Below are positions 52,344-64,000 of a stretch of 64,000 nucleotides of DNA, one piece after another. This stretch comes from Limoniibacter endophyticus. Lineage in GTDB: Bacteria; Pseudomonadota; Alphaproteobacteria; Rhizobiales; Rhizobiaceae. The stretch covers positions 185,833-249,832 of the forward strand of contig NZ_BMZO01000008.1 of NCBI RefSeq assembly GCF_014652835.1, read 5' to 3'. The position numbers were made by a program, and so were the translations under genes. Under the pieces are notes generated by a model, which saw nothing but the letters and a program-made list of their open reading frames with translations, made no database searches and had not been told where the DNA came from. Numbering within the stretch: the stretch's first letter is position 1; every line of letters starts with the position of its first letter.

Positions 52344-55300
52344 ATGACCGCCAATATTCCCAGGACCTTCATCCATCTTCGCGTGCATTCGGCCTATTCG
52401 CTTCTCGAAGGCGCATTGCCGGTTGGCAAGATCATCAAGCATGCATCGAAGGATGAGGCGCCGGCGATCGCGATCACCGACACCAACAACATGTTCGGCG
52501 CGCTGGAATTTTCGCAGAAAGCTTCGAAGGAAGGCATTCAGCCGATCATCGGCTGCCAGCTCGACATTGCTTTTCCCGGAGCTGAAGAGCAGCGTAACGC
52601 GAAGAGAGGGGGCAGTCACTTCCTTCCACTGGTGCTGATAGCCGCAACGGAAGAGGGACATGCCAATCTCGTGCGTCTTGTCAGCCGCGCTTACATGGAA
52701 ACGCCCGGTGATCTGGCGCATCTGCCGCTCGGCAAGTTCGATGGCTTCGCAGATGGTATCATCTGCCTCACAGGGGGCGAGCTTGGGCCGATCGGCTCAG
52801 CTATCAAGTCAGGTCATGCAGCACTTGCGGAAGAGCGCTTGCTGGCGCTGAAAAGCATTTTCGGTAACAGGCTTTATGTCGAGCTTTCGCGTCCGAAGGG
52901 CTTCGACAAGAATGTCGAAACGCGCTCGATCGAGCTGGCCTATCGGCATGAATTACCGCTTGTCGCGACCAATGAAGCGTTCTTTCCCGCGCTCGACGAC
53001 TACGAGGCGCATGACGCTCTGATCGCAATCTCCGAAGGGGCTGTCATCGCGGCCGATGACCGGCGCAAGCTTACACCCGACAATCATCTCAAGAGCCAGG
53101 CGGAGATGATCCGGCTCTTTCTGGATATTCCGGAAGCCATAGAAAATACGATCGAGATTGCCCGCCGCTGCTCCTATTTCACTCAGGGCCGCGCGCCGAT
53201 TCTCCCTTACTTCGCCGCCGACAAGAATGCGAGTCCGGAAGAGGCCGTTTCTGCCGAGGCGGCAGAGCTGACACGGCAGGCCCGTGAAGGCCTTGAAGCG
53301 CGTCTTGCCAAGCAGGGCATGTCTGCGGGCTACACGCGCGAGGATTACGATAAGCGCCTCGACTACGAGCTCGGGATCATCGAGCGGATGAAATTTCCGG
53401 GCTACTTCCTCATCGTTTCCGATTTTATCAAGTGGGCGAAATCGAGGGGCATCCCTGTCGGCCCGGGTCGCGGGTCGGGTGCAGGTTCGCTGGTGGCCTG
53501 GGCGCTGACGATTACCGACGTTGATCCGTTGCGTTTCTCACTTCTGTTCGAGCGCTTTCTCAATCCTGAACGCGTTTCGATGCCTGACTTCGATATCGAT
53601 TTCTGCCAGGATCGCCGCGAGGAGGTGATCCGTTATGTGCAGGAGCGGTACGGACGCGATCAGGTGGCGCAGATCATCACTTTCGGTACGCTCCAGGCGC
53701 GCGCCGTGCTGCGCGATGTAGGTCGCGTCTTGCAGATGCCCTACGGCATGGTGGACAGACTCTGTAAGCTCGTGCCATCCAATCCCGCGAACCCGACGCC
53801 GTTGCACAAGGCGATTGAGGAAGAGCCACGCTTCGCTGAAGAGGTCGAGAAGGAGCCGGCAGTTCAGACCTTGCTCGACATGGCGCAGAAGCTCGAAGGT
53901 CTCTATCGACACGCCTCGACCCACGCCGCCGGTATCGTCATCGGAGATCGGCCGTTGTCGGAACTCGTGCCGCTCTATCGCGATCCGCGTTCGGATATGC
54001 CGGTCACGCAATATAACATGAAATTCGTCGAGCAGGCCGGTCTCGTCAAGTTCGACTTCCTTGGTCTCAAGACCCTCACCGTTCTGGAAACAGCGGTGAA
54101 GCTGATTGCGCGCAAAGGCATCAACATCGACCTGTCGACTATCCCGCTGGACGACAAGGTGACTTACGAGATGCTGTCGCGCGGCGAAACGGTCGGTGTA
54201 TTCCAGGTGGAATCGGCGGGCATGCGCAAGGCCCTGATCGGTATGCGCCCCGACTGCATCGAGGATATCATTGCACTGGTCGCGCTCTATCGTCCGGGGC
54301 CGATGGAAAACATCCCGGTCTATAATGCGCGGAAGCACAAGGAGGAGGAAATTGCTTCCATCCATCCGAAGATCGATCATCTGGTCAAGGAGACGCAGGG
54401 CGTTATCGTCTACCAGGAACAGGTGATGCAGATCGCGCAGGAGCTTTCGGGCTATTCGTTGGGCGAAGCAGATCTGCTTCGCCGGGCGATGGGTAAGAAG
54501 ATCCGCGCCGAAATGGACAAGCAGCGCGTGCGCTTCGTCGAAGGCGCTATCGAAAATGGCGTGACGAAGGCGCAGGCCAACACGATCTTCGACCTGCTTG
54601 CGAAGTTTGCCGATTACGGCTTCAACAAATCGCACGCTGCCGCCTATGCCATTGTATCGTACCAGACGGCCTATCTGAAAGCGCATCACCCGGTAGAATT
54701 TCTTGCCGCATCGATGACATACGATATGGCGAACACGGAAAAACTTTCCGACTTTCGTCAGGACGCGATGCGTCTCGGTATCGAGGTTGTTCCGCCGTCG
54801 GTACTGACGTCCTATCGTCCGTTCGAGGTTTCAGGTAAGCAGATTTTCTTTGCTCTGTCGGCGATCAAGGGCGTGGGCGAGGCGGCGGTAGATCATATCG
54901 TTGAAAAGCGTGAGGAGCGTCCTTTCGAAAGCCTCGCAGATTTCTGCGAGCGCATAGATCCCAAGCTTGTTGGAAAGCGTGTGCTGGAAAGCCTGATTGC
55001 GGCTGGCGCCCTTGATTGCTTTGGTTATAGCCGCGCCGACATGTTCTCCGGCATAGATCGCATGATGGGCATGGCGAGCCGCGCGCAGGAAAACGCCGCT
55101 TCCGGCCAGTCAGACATTTTTTCATTGGCTTCGACCGGCGAAAAACCGACATTGCATCTGGCGCAGGCCGATCCGTGGCTGCCCGCCGAACAGTTGCATC
55201 GCGAATACCAGGCGGTCGGCTTCTATATCTCCGCCCATCCATTGGACGAATACAGACTGGTGCTCGACAAGATGCGCGTACAAGGCTGGGCGCAGTTCTC

Positions 55301-55802
55301 GGCGGCAGTGAAGAAAGGCGCTAGCGCCGGGCGGCTCGCGGGTACCGTCACCTCCAAGCAGGAACGCAAGACGCGTACCGGCAACAAGATGGGTATTGTC
55401 GTCTTTTCGGATACGACCGGCCAATTCGAAGCGGTCATGTTCTCGGAAACCCTCAATCAGTACCGCGATCTACTGGAACCGGGTGTTTCGGTGGTTATGA
55501 CAGTTGCCGCTGATAATCGTCCGGAAGGCGTCAGCCTGCGCATCCAGACCGTACAGTCGCTCGAAGTCGAGGCGACGCGTGTGCAGAAGTCGCTACGCCT
55601 CTATGTGCGCGATACCAAGCCGCTTGATCTGATCGCCGGTCAGTTGACGCAGAGGGGTGACGGGCAGGTTAGTCTCATCGTACTCAAGGAGGATGGCAAG
55701 GCCGAGGTCGAGATCGGTCTTCCGGATCGCTACAAGATCACGCCTGCGGTTGCCGGTGCATTGCGAACGATGACTGGCGTGGTTCAGGTCGAACTGGTCT
55801 AG
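52344..55802 (+). CDS. dnaE: DNA polymerase III alpha subunit
   Basis: A 1,152-residue replicative polymerase. PHP domain at the N-terminus ([31 protein letters not shown]), polymerase core with [16 protein letters not shown] near 375-390 and [13 protein letters not shown] near 413-425 (catalytic aspartates), then [20 protein letters not shown] near 755, helix-hairpin-helix, and an OB domain near 985-1060. ATG at 52344 matches the usual start. The stop codon overlaps the stop of the convergent orphan gene. Confidence 0.97.
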   Translation: MTANIPRTFIHLRVHSAYSLLEGALPVGKIIKHASKDEAPAIAITDTNNMFGALEFSQKASKEGIQPIIGCQLDIAFPGAEEQRNAKRGGSHFLPLVLIAATEEGHANLVRLVSRAYMETPGDLAHLPLGKFDGFADGIICLTGGELGPIGSAIKSGHAALAEERLLALKSIFGNRLYVELSRPKGFDKNVETRSIELAYRHELPLVATNEAFFPALDDYEAHDALIAISEGAVIAADDRRKLTPDNHLKSQAEMIRLFLDIPEAIENTIEIARRCSYFTQGRAPILPYFAADKNASPEEAVSAEAAELTRQAREGLEARLAKQGMSAGYTREDYDKRLDYELGIIERMKFPGYFLIVSDFIKWAKSRGIPVGPGRGSGAGSLVAWALTITDVDPLRFSLLFERFLNPERVSMPDFDIDFCQDRREEVIRYVQERYGRDQVAQIITFGTLQARAVLRDVGRVLQMPYGMVDRLCKLVPSNPANPTPLHKAIEEEPRFAEEVEKEPAVQTLLDMAQKLEGLYRHASTHAAGIVIGDRPLSELVPLYRDPRSDMPVTQYNMKFVEQAGLVKFDFLGLKTLTVLETAVKLIARKGINIDLSTIPLDDKVTYEMLSRGETVGVFQVESAGMRKALIGMRPDCIEDIIALVALYRPGPMENIPVYNARKHKEEEIASIHPKIDHLVKETQGVIVYQEQVMQIAQELSGYSLGEADLLRRAMGKKIRAEMDKQRVRFVEGAIENGVTKAQANTIFDLLAKFADYGFNKSHAAAYAIVSYQTAYLKAHHPVEFLAASMTYDMANTEKLSDFRQDAMRLGIEVVPPSVLTSYRPFEVSGKQIFFALSAIKGVGEAAVDHIVEKREERPFESLADFCERIDPKLVGKRVLESLIAAGALDCFGYSRADMFSGIDRMMGMASRAQENAASGQSDIFSLASTGEKPTLHLAQADPWLPAEQLHREYQAVGFYISAHPLDEYRLVLDKMRVQGWAQFSAAVKKGASAGRLAGTVTSKQERKTRTGNKMGIVVFSDTTGQFEAVMFSETLNQYRDLLEPGVSVVMTVAADNRPEGVSLRIQTVQSLEVEATRVQKSLRLYVRDTKPLDLIAGQLTQRGDGQVSLIVLKEDGKAEVEIGLPDRYKITPAVAGALRTMTGVVQVELV

Positions 55803-56401
55803 GCGGCCAGTAGCTTGTTGGCGCGGCATGGGAAGTAGTGCAGGGTCTTCCATGTACAGCCGAGCGTGCGATAGACATTGAAGATGTCGGAGAGATGCGC
55901 CTTCGGCCCTGCAGAGATCTTTATGACGTCACAGTGAGAGCTCGGAGTGAACAGATCCCCTTCCGCGGCGTAGGTCAGGCTGTAATTGTCGACATGCTGA
56001 CCTGGCTTTAGGGTTTCCGAGGTATAATATGGGAAACCCGCAAGGACACGAGCGGCGTCTTCTATGCCCGTTTCCACCAAGGTTTCTGCGCAGCGCGCGC
56101 TGGCAAATTCCATGGTTAGGCCGTCCGGTATCACAACCAATCCCGAGCCGCGGCGAAAGAAGTCACGCCTCGGCGTATAGCCACCGTGACTGATCAATAT
56201 CGCCTCGCGAACTGCGTCCTCATGGGTGGTCAGCAGGATTATATTGGCAATTCGGTATTTATAAACTTTCTCTCCCGAAGGTGTAGTGCTCATTCCAGCA
56301 TAATACTTGCAGAAATTGTCTTTTCTCATGTCGCTCGTCCCGAAAGATAATTTCGGATTATGAGCCCAATTCATTTCCGGTAAAGAAAAGTACAGCGACA
56401 A
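55799..56401 (-). CDS. Hypothetical protein, possible Stv-type adhesin/effector-like domain
   Basis: A 200-residue protein I do not recognise with certainty. The segment EAILISHGGYTPRRDFF then LVVIPDGLTMEFASA is like the small domains annotated as putative Stv-type adhesins in other bacteria, but this is from memory only. No signal peptide or membrane helix. Base composition is lower in GC (about 40-45 % in several lines) than the neighbours. It is the only unexplained larger gene here, wedged between dnaE and dinB, and its TAG stop overlaps that of dnaE, which suggests late insertion. Confidence 0.65.
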   Translation of the reverse strand: MSLYFSLPEMNWAHNPKLSFGTSDMRKDNFCKYYAGMSTTPSGEKVYKYRIANIILLTTHEDAVREAILISHGGYTPRRDFFRRGSGLVVIPDGLTMEFASARCAETLVETGIEDAARVLAGFPYYTSETLKPGQHVDNYSLTYAAEGDLFTPSSHCDVIKISAGPKAHLSDIFNVYRTLGCTWKTLHYFPCRANKLLAA

Positions 56402-56431
56402 CTTTTATGCAAACAGGGTTTTGCGATGCGG

Positions 56432-57757
56432 TCAGGTATCGTCATCCAGTACGGGCCGGACCTTCTTTGCGGAAGACCTTGTTCCAAACGTATATCCGGT
56501 CTCTACCGTCGCCGTTCCGAACTTGCCGCGCAGCCTGTCCATCGCGCCTTCGGCGAGTGCGCGTTTGCGGGCCTGCTCGTCGACAAGATCTGGTGGATCT
56601 GCACGATCCTTATCAACCAGGTCGCTGACGCCAATGCCAAGCAGCCTGTAGCGCGTGCCATCGGTCTCCTTCTCCAGAAGTGAGAGACCGGTTTGAAAGA
56701 TGCGGTCGGCCAGCTGTGTGGCATCTGCGAGTGCACGGTTGCGTGTCCGGGTGCGAAACTGATTATCTTTCAGCTTCAGCACGACCGTTCTTCCTGCGAG
56801 GCCATATTTCTTCAACCGCTCGGAAACGCGCTCTGACTGCCGGCGCAGGATTGGCACCAGGTCCTTGTAGGTAGCAATATCAATGTCGAAGGTCGTTTCC
56901 GAGGAGACGCTCTTCATCTCGTGCTCTGCATCGACACGGCGCACATCTTCACCGCGCGACAGGTGATAGAGACGCGTACCCATCGTGCCGTAACGGCGCA
57001 TCAGGTCGTTCTTCTCCATGCGCTGCAATTGCCCGATGGTGCGAATATTGTCCTTGGCGAGCTGCGAATCGAAAGCCTTGCCGACCCCCCAGATCATTGC
57101 AACCGGCTTGTCGGCCAGGAAGGATAGTGCTTCCTCCTGACCTATCACGGAAAAGCCGCGTGGTTTGTCGAGATCGGAGGCAACCTTTGCCAGGAATTTA
57201 CAATAGGAGAGGCCGACCGACACCGTGACGCCGATCTCCTTTTCTATGTCGATGGCAAGGCGTGCAAGGACGAGCGCGGCAGGTTGACGATGCAGCTTCT
57301 GAGTTCCCTCAAGGTCAAGGAAAGCCTCGTCGATGGAGAGTGGTTCGACCATCGGCGTCAGCGCCTGCATGCGCTCACGGATTTCACGCCCGACGCGGGC
57401 GTACTTCTCCATGTTCGGCTTGATGACGACGGCGTGAGGGCAGGCATCCAGCGCCTTGAACATCGGCATGGCGGACCGAACGCCGTTGATGCGCGCAATG
57501 TAGCAGGCGGTTGAAACCACACCGCGTTTGCCGCCGCCAATGATTACGGGCTTGTCGGCCAGGGAAGGATCGTCACGCTTTTCGACGCTCGCATAGAAGG
57601 CGTCGCAATCGATATGCCCGAGCGACAGGGCGTAGAGTTCGGGATGGGCGATAATGCGCGGGCTGCCGCAGCTTTCGCAACGCGTACGCTTCTTCGATTG
57701 CAGCGCGAGACAGTCGCGGCAGAAGCCATGCCGGGGATCGTTCAACGCCAGTTGCAT
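56432..57757 (-). CDS. dinB: DNA polymerase IV with N-terminal zinc-ribbon-like motif
   Basis: A 441-residue Y-family translesion polymerase. [20 protein letters not shown] (catalytic Asp) near residues 47-66, [13 protein letters not shown] near 142-154 with the second Asp-Glu pair, helix-hairpin-helix [13 protein letters not shown], then the little-finger domain. Before the usual start there is an extra CRDC-x9-CESC motif (residues 13-28) that looks like a zinc ribbon. Start at [11 protein letters not shown]. No beta-clamp peptide was clearly seen at the C-terminus ([14 protein letters not shown]). Confidence 0.93.
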   Translation of the reverse strand: MQLALNDPRHGFCRDCLALQSKKRTRCESCGSPRIIAHPELYALSLGHIDCDAFYASVEKRDDPSLADKPVIIGGGKRGVVSTACYIARINGVRSAMPMFKALDACPHAVVIKPNMEKYARVGREIRERMQALTPMVEPLSIDEAFLDLEGTQKLHRQPAALVLARLAIDIEKEIGVTVSVGLSYCKFLAKVASDLDKPRGFSVIGQEEALSFLADKPVAMIWGVGKAFDSQLAKDNIRTIGQLQRMEKNDLMRRYGTMGTRLYHLSRGEDVRRVDAEHEMKSVSSETTFDIDIATYKDLVPILRRQSERVSERLKKYGLAGRTVVLKLKDNQFRTRTRNRALADATQLADRIFQTGLSLLEKETDGTRYRLLGIGVSDLVDKDRADPPDLVDEQARKRALAEGAMDRLRGKFGTATVETGYTFGTRSSAKKVRPVLDDDT

Positions 57758-57836
57758 CGCAGAATCGGATAAGATGTTCGCTATTCGTTTCCAGTAGCAC
57801 GTGCGAGAGAGGGGCGAAAGCGGATTTGCAACTGCT

Positions 57837-58127
57837 TCAGTAGTGGCTTTCGTCGAAACCACCTAGTGCGCGGCGCGCGCGCGCGACGTGCTCCGGCGCT
57901 ATTTCGGCTTCCTGGCAGAAGCGTAGAAGCGTGGGCTCGTGCGCGAGAACGAAGTCGAGCACGCCGGCAAGGAAACCCGGTTCGGCAGCGGCGCGGCGAA
58001 TCGCCGAGGCATCGATTCCCGACAAGTCGAGGAAACGCGGCAGAAGCTCGGGATCGGCGGCGATGAACCCTAGCGCCGCGATTGCGACATCCTCGTTACC
58101 GGAGCCTCGTTTCGCTATGTCGGTCAT
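57837..58127 (-). CDS. DUF3572 family protein
   Basis: A 96-residue all-helical protein with [20 protein letters not shown] near residues 12-31, [33 protein letters not shown], the pattern of DUF3572 found in alphaproteobacteria next to divK. Function unknown. It is divergent from divK with a 175-bp gap and upstream of dinB on the same strand. The GC-alternating run at 57868-57886 is part of its coding sequence. Confidence 0.88.
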   Translation of the reverse strand: MTDIAKRGSGNEDVAIAALGFIAADPELLPRFLDLSGIDASAIRRAAAEPGFLAGVLDFVLAHEPTLLRFCQEAEIAPEHVARARRALGGFDESHY

Positions 58128-58302
58128 CGTGTCGCTCCTTGGTGAAAACCTTTAGGGGATGATGCTTGCCGTCGAGCATCATTTGAAAGAGTATGGCCGG
58201 GTTTTTCATCAGATTTCCGTTTCGTCAATGTTCGGGCATTAAGACATCAGTCAATAAGCGCCGTTAGATGAAGCGGGAAAGATTGCGAGCAGGTAAGGCG
58301 GC

Positions 58303-58674
58303 ATGGCCAAAAAAGTAATGATCGTCGAAGACAACGAGCTGAACATGAAGCTCTTCAACGATCTTATCGTCGCGAGCGGCTATGAGACGATCACAACCCG
58401 CAGCGGCCTTGAAGCACTTGATTTGGCACGCGCGCATCGACCCGATCTCATCTTGATGGACATCCAGCTGCCGGAGGTTTCGGGCCTGGAAGTTACAAAA
58501 TGGTTGAAAAACGATGACGAGTTGCATGTCATACCCGTCATTGCCGTTACGGCTTTTGCAATGAAGGGCGATGAAGAGCGGATCAGGCAGGGGGGCTGCG
58601 AAGCCTATATCTCAAAGCCCATATCCGTGCCCCGCTTCATCCAGACGATAAAATCCTATCTTGGGGACGCATGA
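58303..58674 (+). CDS. divK: Single-domain response regulator DivK
   Basis: A 123-residue CheY-like protein without output domain. Phosphoacceptor Asp53 in [12 protein letters not shown], acidic pair EDNE at 9-12, Thr in [14 protein letters not shown] and Lys in YISKPIS. DivK controls the CckA-CtrA cell-cycle pathway and asymmetric division; it is targeted by PleC/DivJ/PdhS kinases, one of which may be encoded at 25726-27237. pleD starts 30 nt downstream. Confidence 0.96.
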   Translation: MAKKVMIVEDNELNMKLFNDLIVASGYETITTRSGLEALDLARAHRPDLILMDIQLPEVSGLEVTKWLKNDDELHVIPVIAVTAFAMKGDEERIRQGGCEAYISKPISVPRFIQTIKSYLGDA

Positions 58675-58704
58675 CGGGGGAGAGCCGTCTGTCTTGGGGG
58701 AAAA

Positions 58705-60078
58705 ATGACTGCGCGTATCCTCGTCGTCGATGACGTACCGGCCAATGTGCGCCTGCTGGAAGCGATGCTTTCGGCGGAATATTTCGACGTCCTGACGGCG
58801 GCGAGTGGACCCGAGGCGCTTGAGATTTGCGAAGCGGGCCGCGTGGACGTGATATTGCTTGACGTTATGATGCCGGAAATGGACGGCTTCGAAGTTTGCA
58901 AGCGCCTGAAGCTCGACCCTCGCACGGCTCACGTGCCCGTCGTCATGATCACTGCGCTCAACCAGATCGACAGCCGCGTGAAGGGACTCGAAGCAGGCGC
59001 GGATGATTTCCTCAGCAAACCCGTCAATGGACTGCAATTGATGACGCGGGTGAAAAGCCTCGTACGCCTCAAGACCCTCACGGATGAACTGCGGCTGCGA
59101 GCGTCCACCACGCGCATGATAGGCATCGAGGCCTTGATGCGTCCAGACGCGGATAGCGGCGCCCGTCAGGCACAAATTCTCGTCATCGATGAACATGCAG
59201 CGTCGTCGGAGCGCATCTCTTCCAGCCTGCAGAATGTCTGCGACGTGCTCGTCGTGCCTGATCCGCAATCCGGCCTCTTCCAGGCATCGCAGGGAGATTA
59301 TGATTGCATCATCATTTCGGGACGGCTGGAAACAGTTGATCCGTTGCGGCTCTGCTCGCAGTTGCGCTCGCTCGACAAGACGCGCTCAGTGCCGATCGTG
59401 ATGGTTGCGGAGCAGGGGGAAGATGCAAAGGTCGTGCGCGCGCTGGAACTCGGCATCAATGATTTTATGTTGCGCCCCATTGATCCCCATGAACTGACGG
59501 CGCGCATCAAAACCCAGATCCGCCGCAAGCGTTATGATGACGAATTACGGGCAAGCCTGTCGCAAACGCTTGAGATGGCGGTCACGGATAGTCTGACGGG
59601 CCTGAATAATCGTCGTTATCTCGACAGCCACCTGCGTACTTTGATCGCACGTTCCATGTCGCGGCAGAAGCCGCTTTCGCTGCTGATTTGCGATCTCGAT
59701 CATTTCAAGTTGATCAATGACAGCTGGGGTCATGATGGAGGGGATGCCATCTTGCGCGAGTTTGCGCAGCGCCTGCGCGATAATGTGCGGGGAATTGATC
59801 TGGCCTGCCGTTTCGGCGGAGAAGAGTTCGTCGTCGTCATGCCGGATACGCCGTTCGACTCATCAACCAAGGTTGCCGAGCGCATTCGCGCCGATGTGGA
59901 ACGCCAGCCATTTACGGTGGGGCAGAATGGCCAGGCGATTCCGGTGACGGTTTCTATCGGCGTAGCGTCGCTTAAATGGACCGGCGACACGATGGAAGAT
60001 CTCTTGAAGCGCGCCGACCGCGCGCTCTATCAAGCCAAGCGATCAGGCCGTAATCGCGTCGCAGCCGAGGCGGCCTGA
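58705..60078 (+). CDS. pleD: Response regulator diguanylate cyclase PleD
   Basis: A 457-residue protein: receiver domain 1 (about 1-120; Asp in ILLDVMMPEMDGF near 53), degenerate receiver 2 (about 150-270), GGDEF domain (about 290-457). The active site is RFGGEEFVVVMP near 368 and the inhibitory site RGID lies five residues before GGEEF, so product feedback is kept. It makes cyclic di-GMP when phosphorylated. Same operon as divK, as in Caulobacter. Confidence 0.96.
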   Translation: MTARILVVDDVPANVRLLEAMLSAEYFDVLTAASGPEALEICEAGRVDVILLDVMMPEMDGFEVCKRLKLDPRTAHVPVVMITALNQIDSRVKGLEAGADDFLSKPVNGLQLMTRVKSLVRLKTLTDELRLRASTTRMIGIEALMRPDADSGARQAQILVIDEHAASSERISSSLQNVCDVLVVPDPQSGLFQASQGDYDCIIISGRLETVDPLRLCSQLRSLDKTRSVPIVMVAEQGEDAKVVRALELGINDFMLRPIDPHELTARIKTQIRRKRYDDELRASLSQTLEMAVTDSLTGLNNRRYLDSHLRTLIARSMSRQKPLSLLICDLDHFKLINDSWGHDGGDAILREFAQRLRDNVRGIDLACRFGGEEFVVVMPDTPFDSSTKVAERIRADVERQPFTVGQNGQAIPVTVSIGVASLKWTGDTMEDLLKRADRALYQAKRSGRNRVAAEAA

Positions 60079-60124
60079 ACAGGATCCGCCAGCCGAAAGT
60101 CGCGCGCGCATTGCCGGGAGAGAA

Positions 60125-60421
60125 TCAGCGGCGGATTTCGCCGGCCTTGACGACTGCGATTTCACCTTCAAGCGCACCCTGGTAAGCCGATGCGTAGGGC
60201 TCTTCGTCTGGTTCTTCCTGCATTTCGCCGATCTGGTCCAGCTCGGCGAAGGCATAGCCCTCAGCCTTCAGCGCCTCCAGCGTGTTATGCACGGCGGTAT
60301 CATCGTCGGGAGCGACCAGAAGTACATGCACTTCGGTCTGAGGGCCGTCCTCGTCGCGCTGGACACGGCCAATGATGATGGTTACCGCCTTTTCTTCGTT
60401 GTCGTTCATACGTGCTGTCAT
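60125..60421 (-). CDS. Conserved hypothetical acidic protein
   Basis: A 98-residue acidic protein: VTIIIGRVQRDEDGPQTEVH, then LVAPDDDTAVHNTLEALKAE and GYAFAELDQIGEMQEEPDEE. It resembles small Rhizobiales proteins of unknown function with a regulatory-protein-like fold. A second ATG at 60409 (MNDNEEKAV) is an equally good start. Convergent with pleD and divergent from the str operon. Confidence 0.7.
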   Translation of the reverse strand: MTARMNDNEEKAVTIIIGRVQRDEDGPQTEVHVLLVAPDDDTAVHNTLEALKAEGYAFAELDQIGEMQEEPDEEPYASAYQGALEGEIAVVKAGEIRR

Positions 60422-60553
60422 CTCGTTGTGTTATTGGAATACGTAGCCGAGCGATGACACGGGCGGGGTGCATTGTAAACCCGGCCAGGGTCCTGTAGCT
60501 TGCTCAAAGCCCTAGAAATCCGCCTTTTGCGGGGCTGATATTAACGTTTGGGG

Positions 60554-60582
60554 TTGACGACTCGGAATCGAAAATGTAGAAG
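60554..60582 (+). promoter_or_regulatory. Likely promoter of the str operon
   Basis: TTGACG (60554-60559), 17-bp spacer and TAGAAG (60577-60582) make a good housekeeping-type promoter. The start of transcription would be near 60589, leaving a leader of about 230 nt before rpsL. Confidence 0.5.
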
Positions 60583-60588
60583 CCGCAT

Positions 60589-60821
60589 CGTCAGAGCCGA
60601 TGTGAAACGTCGATTTTCGGGGCGCCTCGTCCTGAACCTATGTTTCAAACAGGGTTCTTTTTTAAAGTGAGCCTTACATTCCTGATCGCACGAAGCCCAA
60701 AGGCTTCCTCTGCTTTTTGGTTCGGGTGAGCCGCGGAAGCGGTTTTTAGCCCGAATTTTTGTATGGAAAAGGCTCACTTGAGCCGCGGCTCAGGCCCGAG
60801 ATTTTAATAGAGGAAGGTTGA
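60589..60821 (+). promoter_or_regulatory. Hairpin-rich leader of the str operon, candidate attenuator
   Basis: Three T-tailed hairpins follow one another: GAACC..TGTTT/AAACA.GGTTC (60634-60657) then T6; GAAGCC-CAAA-GGCTTC (60692-60707) then CTCTGCTTTTT; and CCGC-GGAA-GCGG (60731-60742) then T5, itself nested in TTCGGG/CCCGAA (60721-60726, 60750-60755) then T5. GTGAGCC occurs twice (60667-60673, 60726-60732) and each can pair with GGCTCAC (60771-60777). TGAGCCGCGG is repeated (60727-60736, 60779-60788), the second copy in the palindrome TGAGCCGCGGCTCA. The set suggests alternative folding with terminator and antiterminator forms. The 400-bp gap 60422-60821 holds nothing else besides the promoter. 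Confidence 0.55.
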
Positions 60822-61193
60822 ATGCCTACCGTAAACCAGTTGATCCGCAAGCCGCGCCAGGCGCCGGTGAAGCGTAATAAGGTTCCTGCAATGCAGGAGA
60901 ACCCGCAGAAGCGTGGTGTTTGCACCCGTGTCTACACGACGACCCCTAAGAAGCCGAACTCGGCTTTGCGTAAGGTTGCCAAGATCCGCCTGACCAATGG
61001 CTTTGAAGTCATCGGCTACATTCCGGGTGAAGGCCACAACCTGCAGGAACACTCCGTCGTCATGATCCGCGGCGGCCGCGTCAAGGACTTGCCAGGTGTT
61101 CGCTACCACATCATCCGTGGCGTTCTCGATACCCAGGGTGTCAAGAATCGTAAGCAGCGCCGTTCGAAGTACGGTGCAAAGCGTCCGAAGTAA
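60822..61193 (+). CDS. rpsL: Ribosomal protein S12
   Basis: 123 residues, the normal length. Conserved decoding-centre loops [16 protein letters not shown] near residues 39-54 and [20 protein letters not shown] near 75-94. Lysines 43 and 88, where streptomycin-resistance changes occur, are wild type. AGAGGAAGG precedes the ATG. First gene of the str operon. Confidence 0.98.
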   Translation: MPTVNQLIRKPRQAPVKRNKVPAMQENPQKRGVCTRVYTTTPKKPNSALRKVAKIRLTNGFEVIGYIPGEGHNLQEHSVVMIRGGRVKDLPGVRYHIIRGVLDTQGVKNRKQRRSKYGAKRPK

Positions 61194-61243
61194 TTCGGTC
61201 GTTTTCGGTTTAACGGTGCCGCGCGAGGTTCTCCGCGTGATAG

Positions 61244-61744
<501 letters not shown>

Positions 61745-61774
61745 CGGCACGACTAGAGGCAAGAGGCACCTTCC

Positions 61775-63883
<2,109 letters not shown>

Positions 63884-63937
63884 GGCGATCCCGGAAGCTG
63901 GAATTTTTTCCGGTTGATCCGATAATAGGAGATTGGA

Positions 63938-64000
63938 ATGGCTAAGGCTAAATTTGAGCGCACTAAGCCTCACGTTAACATCGGCACGATCGGTCACGTT
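63938..64000 (+). CDS. tuf: Elongation factor Tu, 5' end only
   Basis: The last 63 nt of the window encode MAKAKFERTKPHVNIGTIGH then V, the universal EF-Tu start just before its G1 loop. GGAG lies 8-9 nt upstream of the ATG. The gene runs off the right edge. A CCGGAA/TTCCGG repeat lies in the 54-bp gap after fusA. Confidence 0.97.
   Translation, partial: MAKAKFERTKPHVNIGTIGHV

Noticed and set aside
53538..54689. Antisense frame of about 380 codons inside dnaE
   Set aside because: Shadow of dnaE codon bias, no recognisable domain, and the sense strand encodes catalytic polymerase motifs.
57868..57886. Alternating CG run as a Z-DNA or regulatory element
   Set aside because: It lies within the DUF3572 coding frame and encodes a plausible Ala/Arg helix; no further sign of function.

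Overview
The window is a gene-dense (roughly 56-58 % GC by eye) chromosomal segment of an alphaproteobacterium of the order Rhizobiales, most likely family Brucellaceae (Brucella/Ochrobactrum group). The evidence is the combination of a RirA iron regulator with an Irr-type box instead of Fur, BhuA/BhuQ-type haem genes, B12-dependent ribonucleotide reductase, a DivK-PleD pair, a DUF3572 protein, a PutA with an AsnC-type regulator, and the str operon order rpsL-rpsG-fusA-tuf. No insertion sequence, prophage, CRISPR array or rRNA is visible. One tRNA gene (Val, CAC anticodon) is present.

Layout. 1-3300: nrdJ (cut by the left edge) with a long upstream region carrying three NrdR-like boxes and a TTAA-N7-TTAA CtrA-like site. 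3300-9500: housekeeping genes (phosphate transporter, Nudix hydrolase, xanthine phosphoribosyltransferase, tandem universal stress protein, CinA-like domain protein, WrbA). 9000-13300: proline catabolism (putR/putA). 13370-20800: a complete haem acquisition locus: outer-membrane receptor bhuA and IsdG-type oxygenase bhuQ on one strand, and divergently hemP-hmuS-hmuTUV, followed by convergent rirA. A RirA box overlaps the bhuA promoter and an Irr box overlaps the rirA promoter, so the regulator and part of its circuit can be read from the DNA. 21000-29800: mixed genes including a degenerate CobT-like protein, a PagL-type lipid A deacylase, a membrane histidine kinase, a secreted nuclease and a uracil-DNA glycosylase. 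29800-33100: a dehydrogenase and an amino-acid ABC transporter without its own ATPase. 33250-36400: molybdenum cofactor genes (mobB, mobA, moaA). 37500-40400: two divergent L,D-transpeptidases. 40380-43060: a Zn/Cd-type P1B ATPase with a textbook MerR-type promoter and its convergent merR gene. 43165-47540: tRNA-Val, gph, rpiA, gor and a glutathione-related protein. 47750-60100: aroF/G class II, MFS exporter, trmFO, dnaE, a low-GC orphan gene, dinB, DUF3572, divK and pleD. 60420-64000: the str operon with an elaborate hairpin-rich leader.

Most interesting points: (1) the CobT homologue has lost both catalytic glutamates known from Salmonella CobT; (2) the rpsL leader contains successive T-tailed hairpins and a repeated 10-nt element that could pair alternatively, a candidate attenuator; (3) nrdJ has three NrdR-like boxes plus a CtrA-like site; (4) the Irr/RirA cross-regulation is written in overlapping promoter elements; (5) a low-GC orphan gene shares its stop codon with dnaE. 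No wholly unknown multi-gene system was found.
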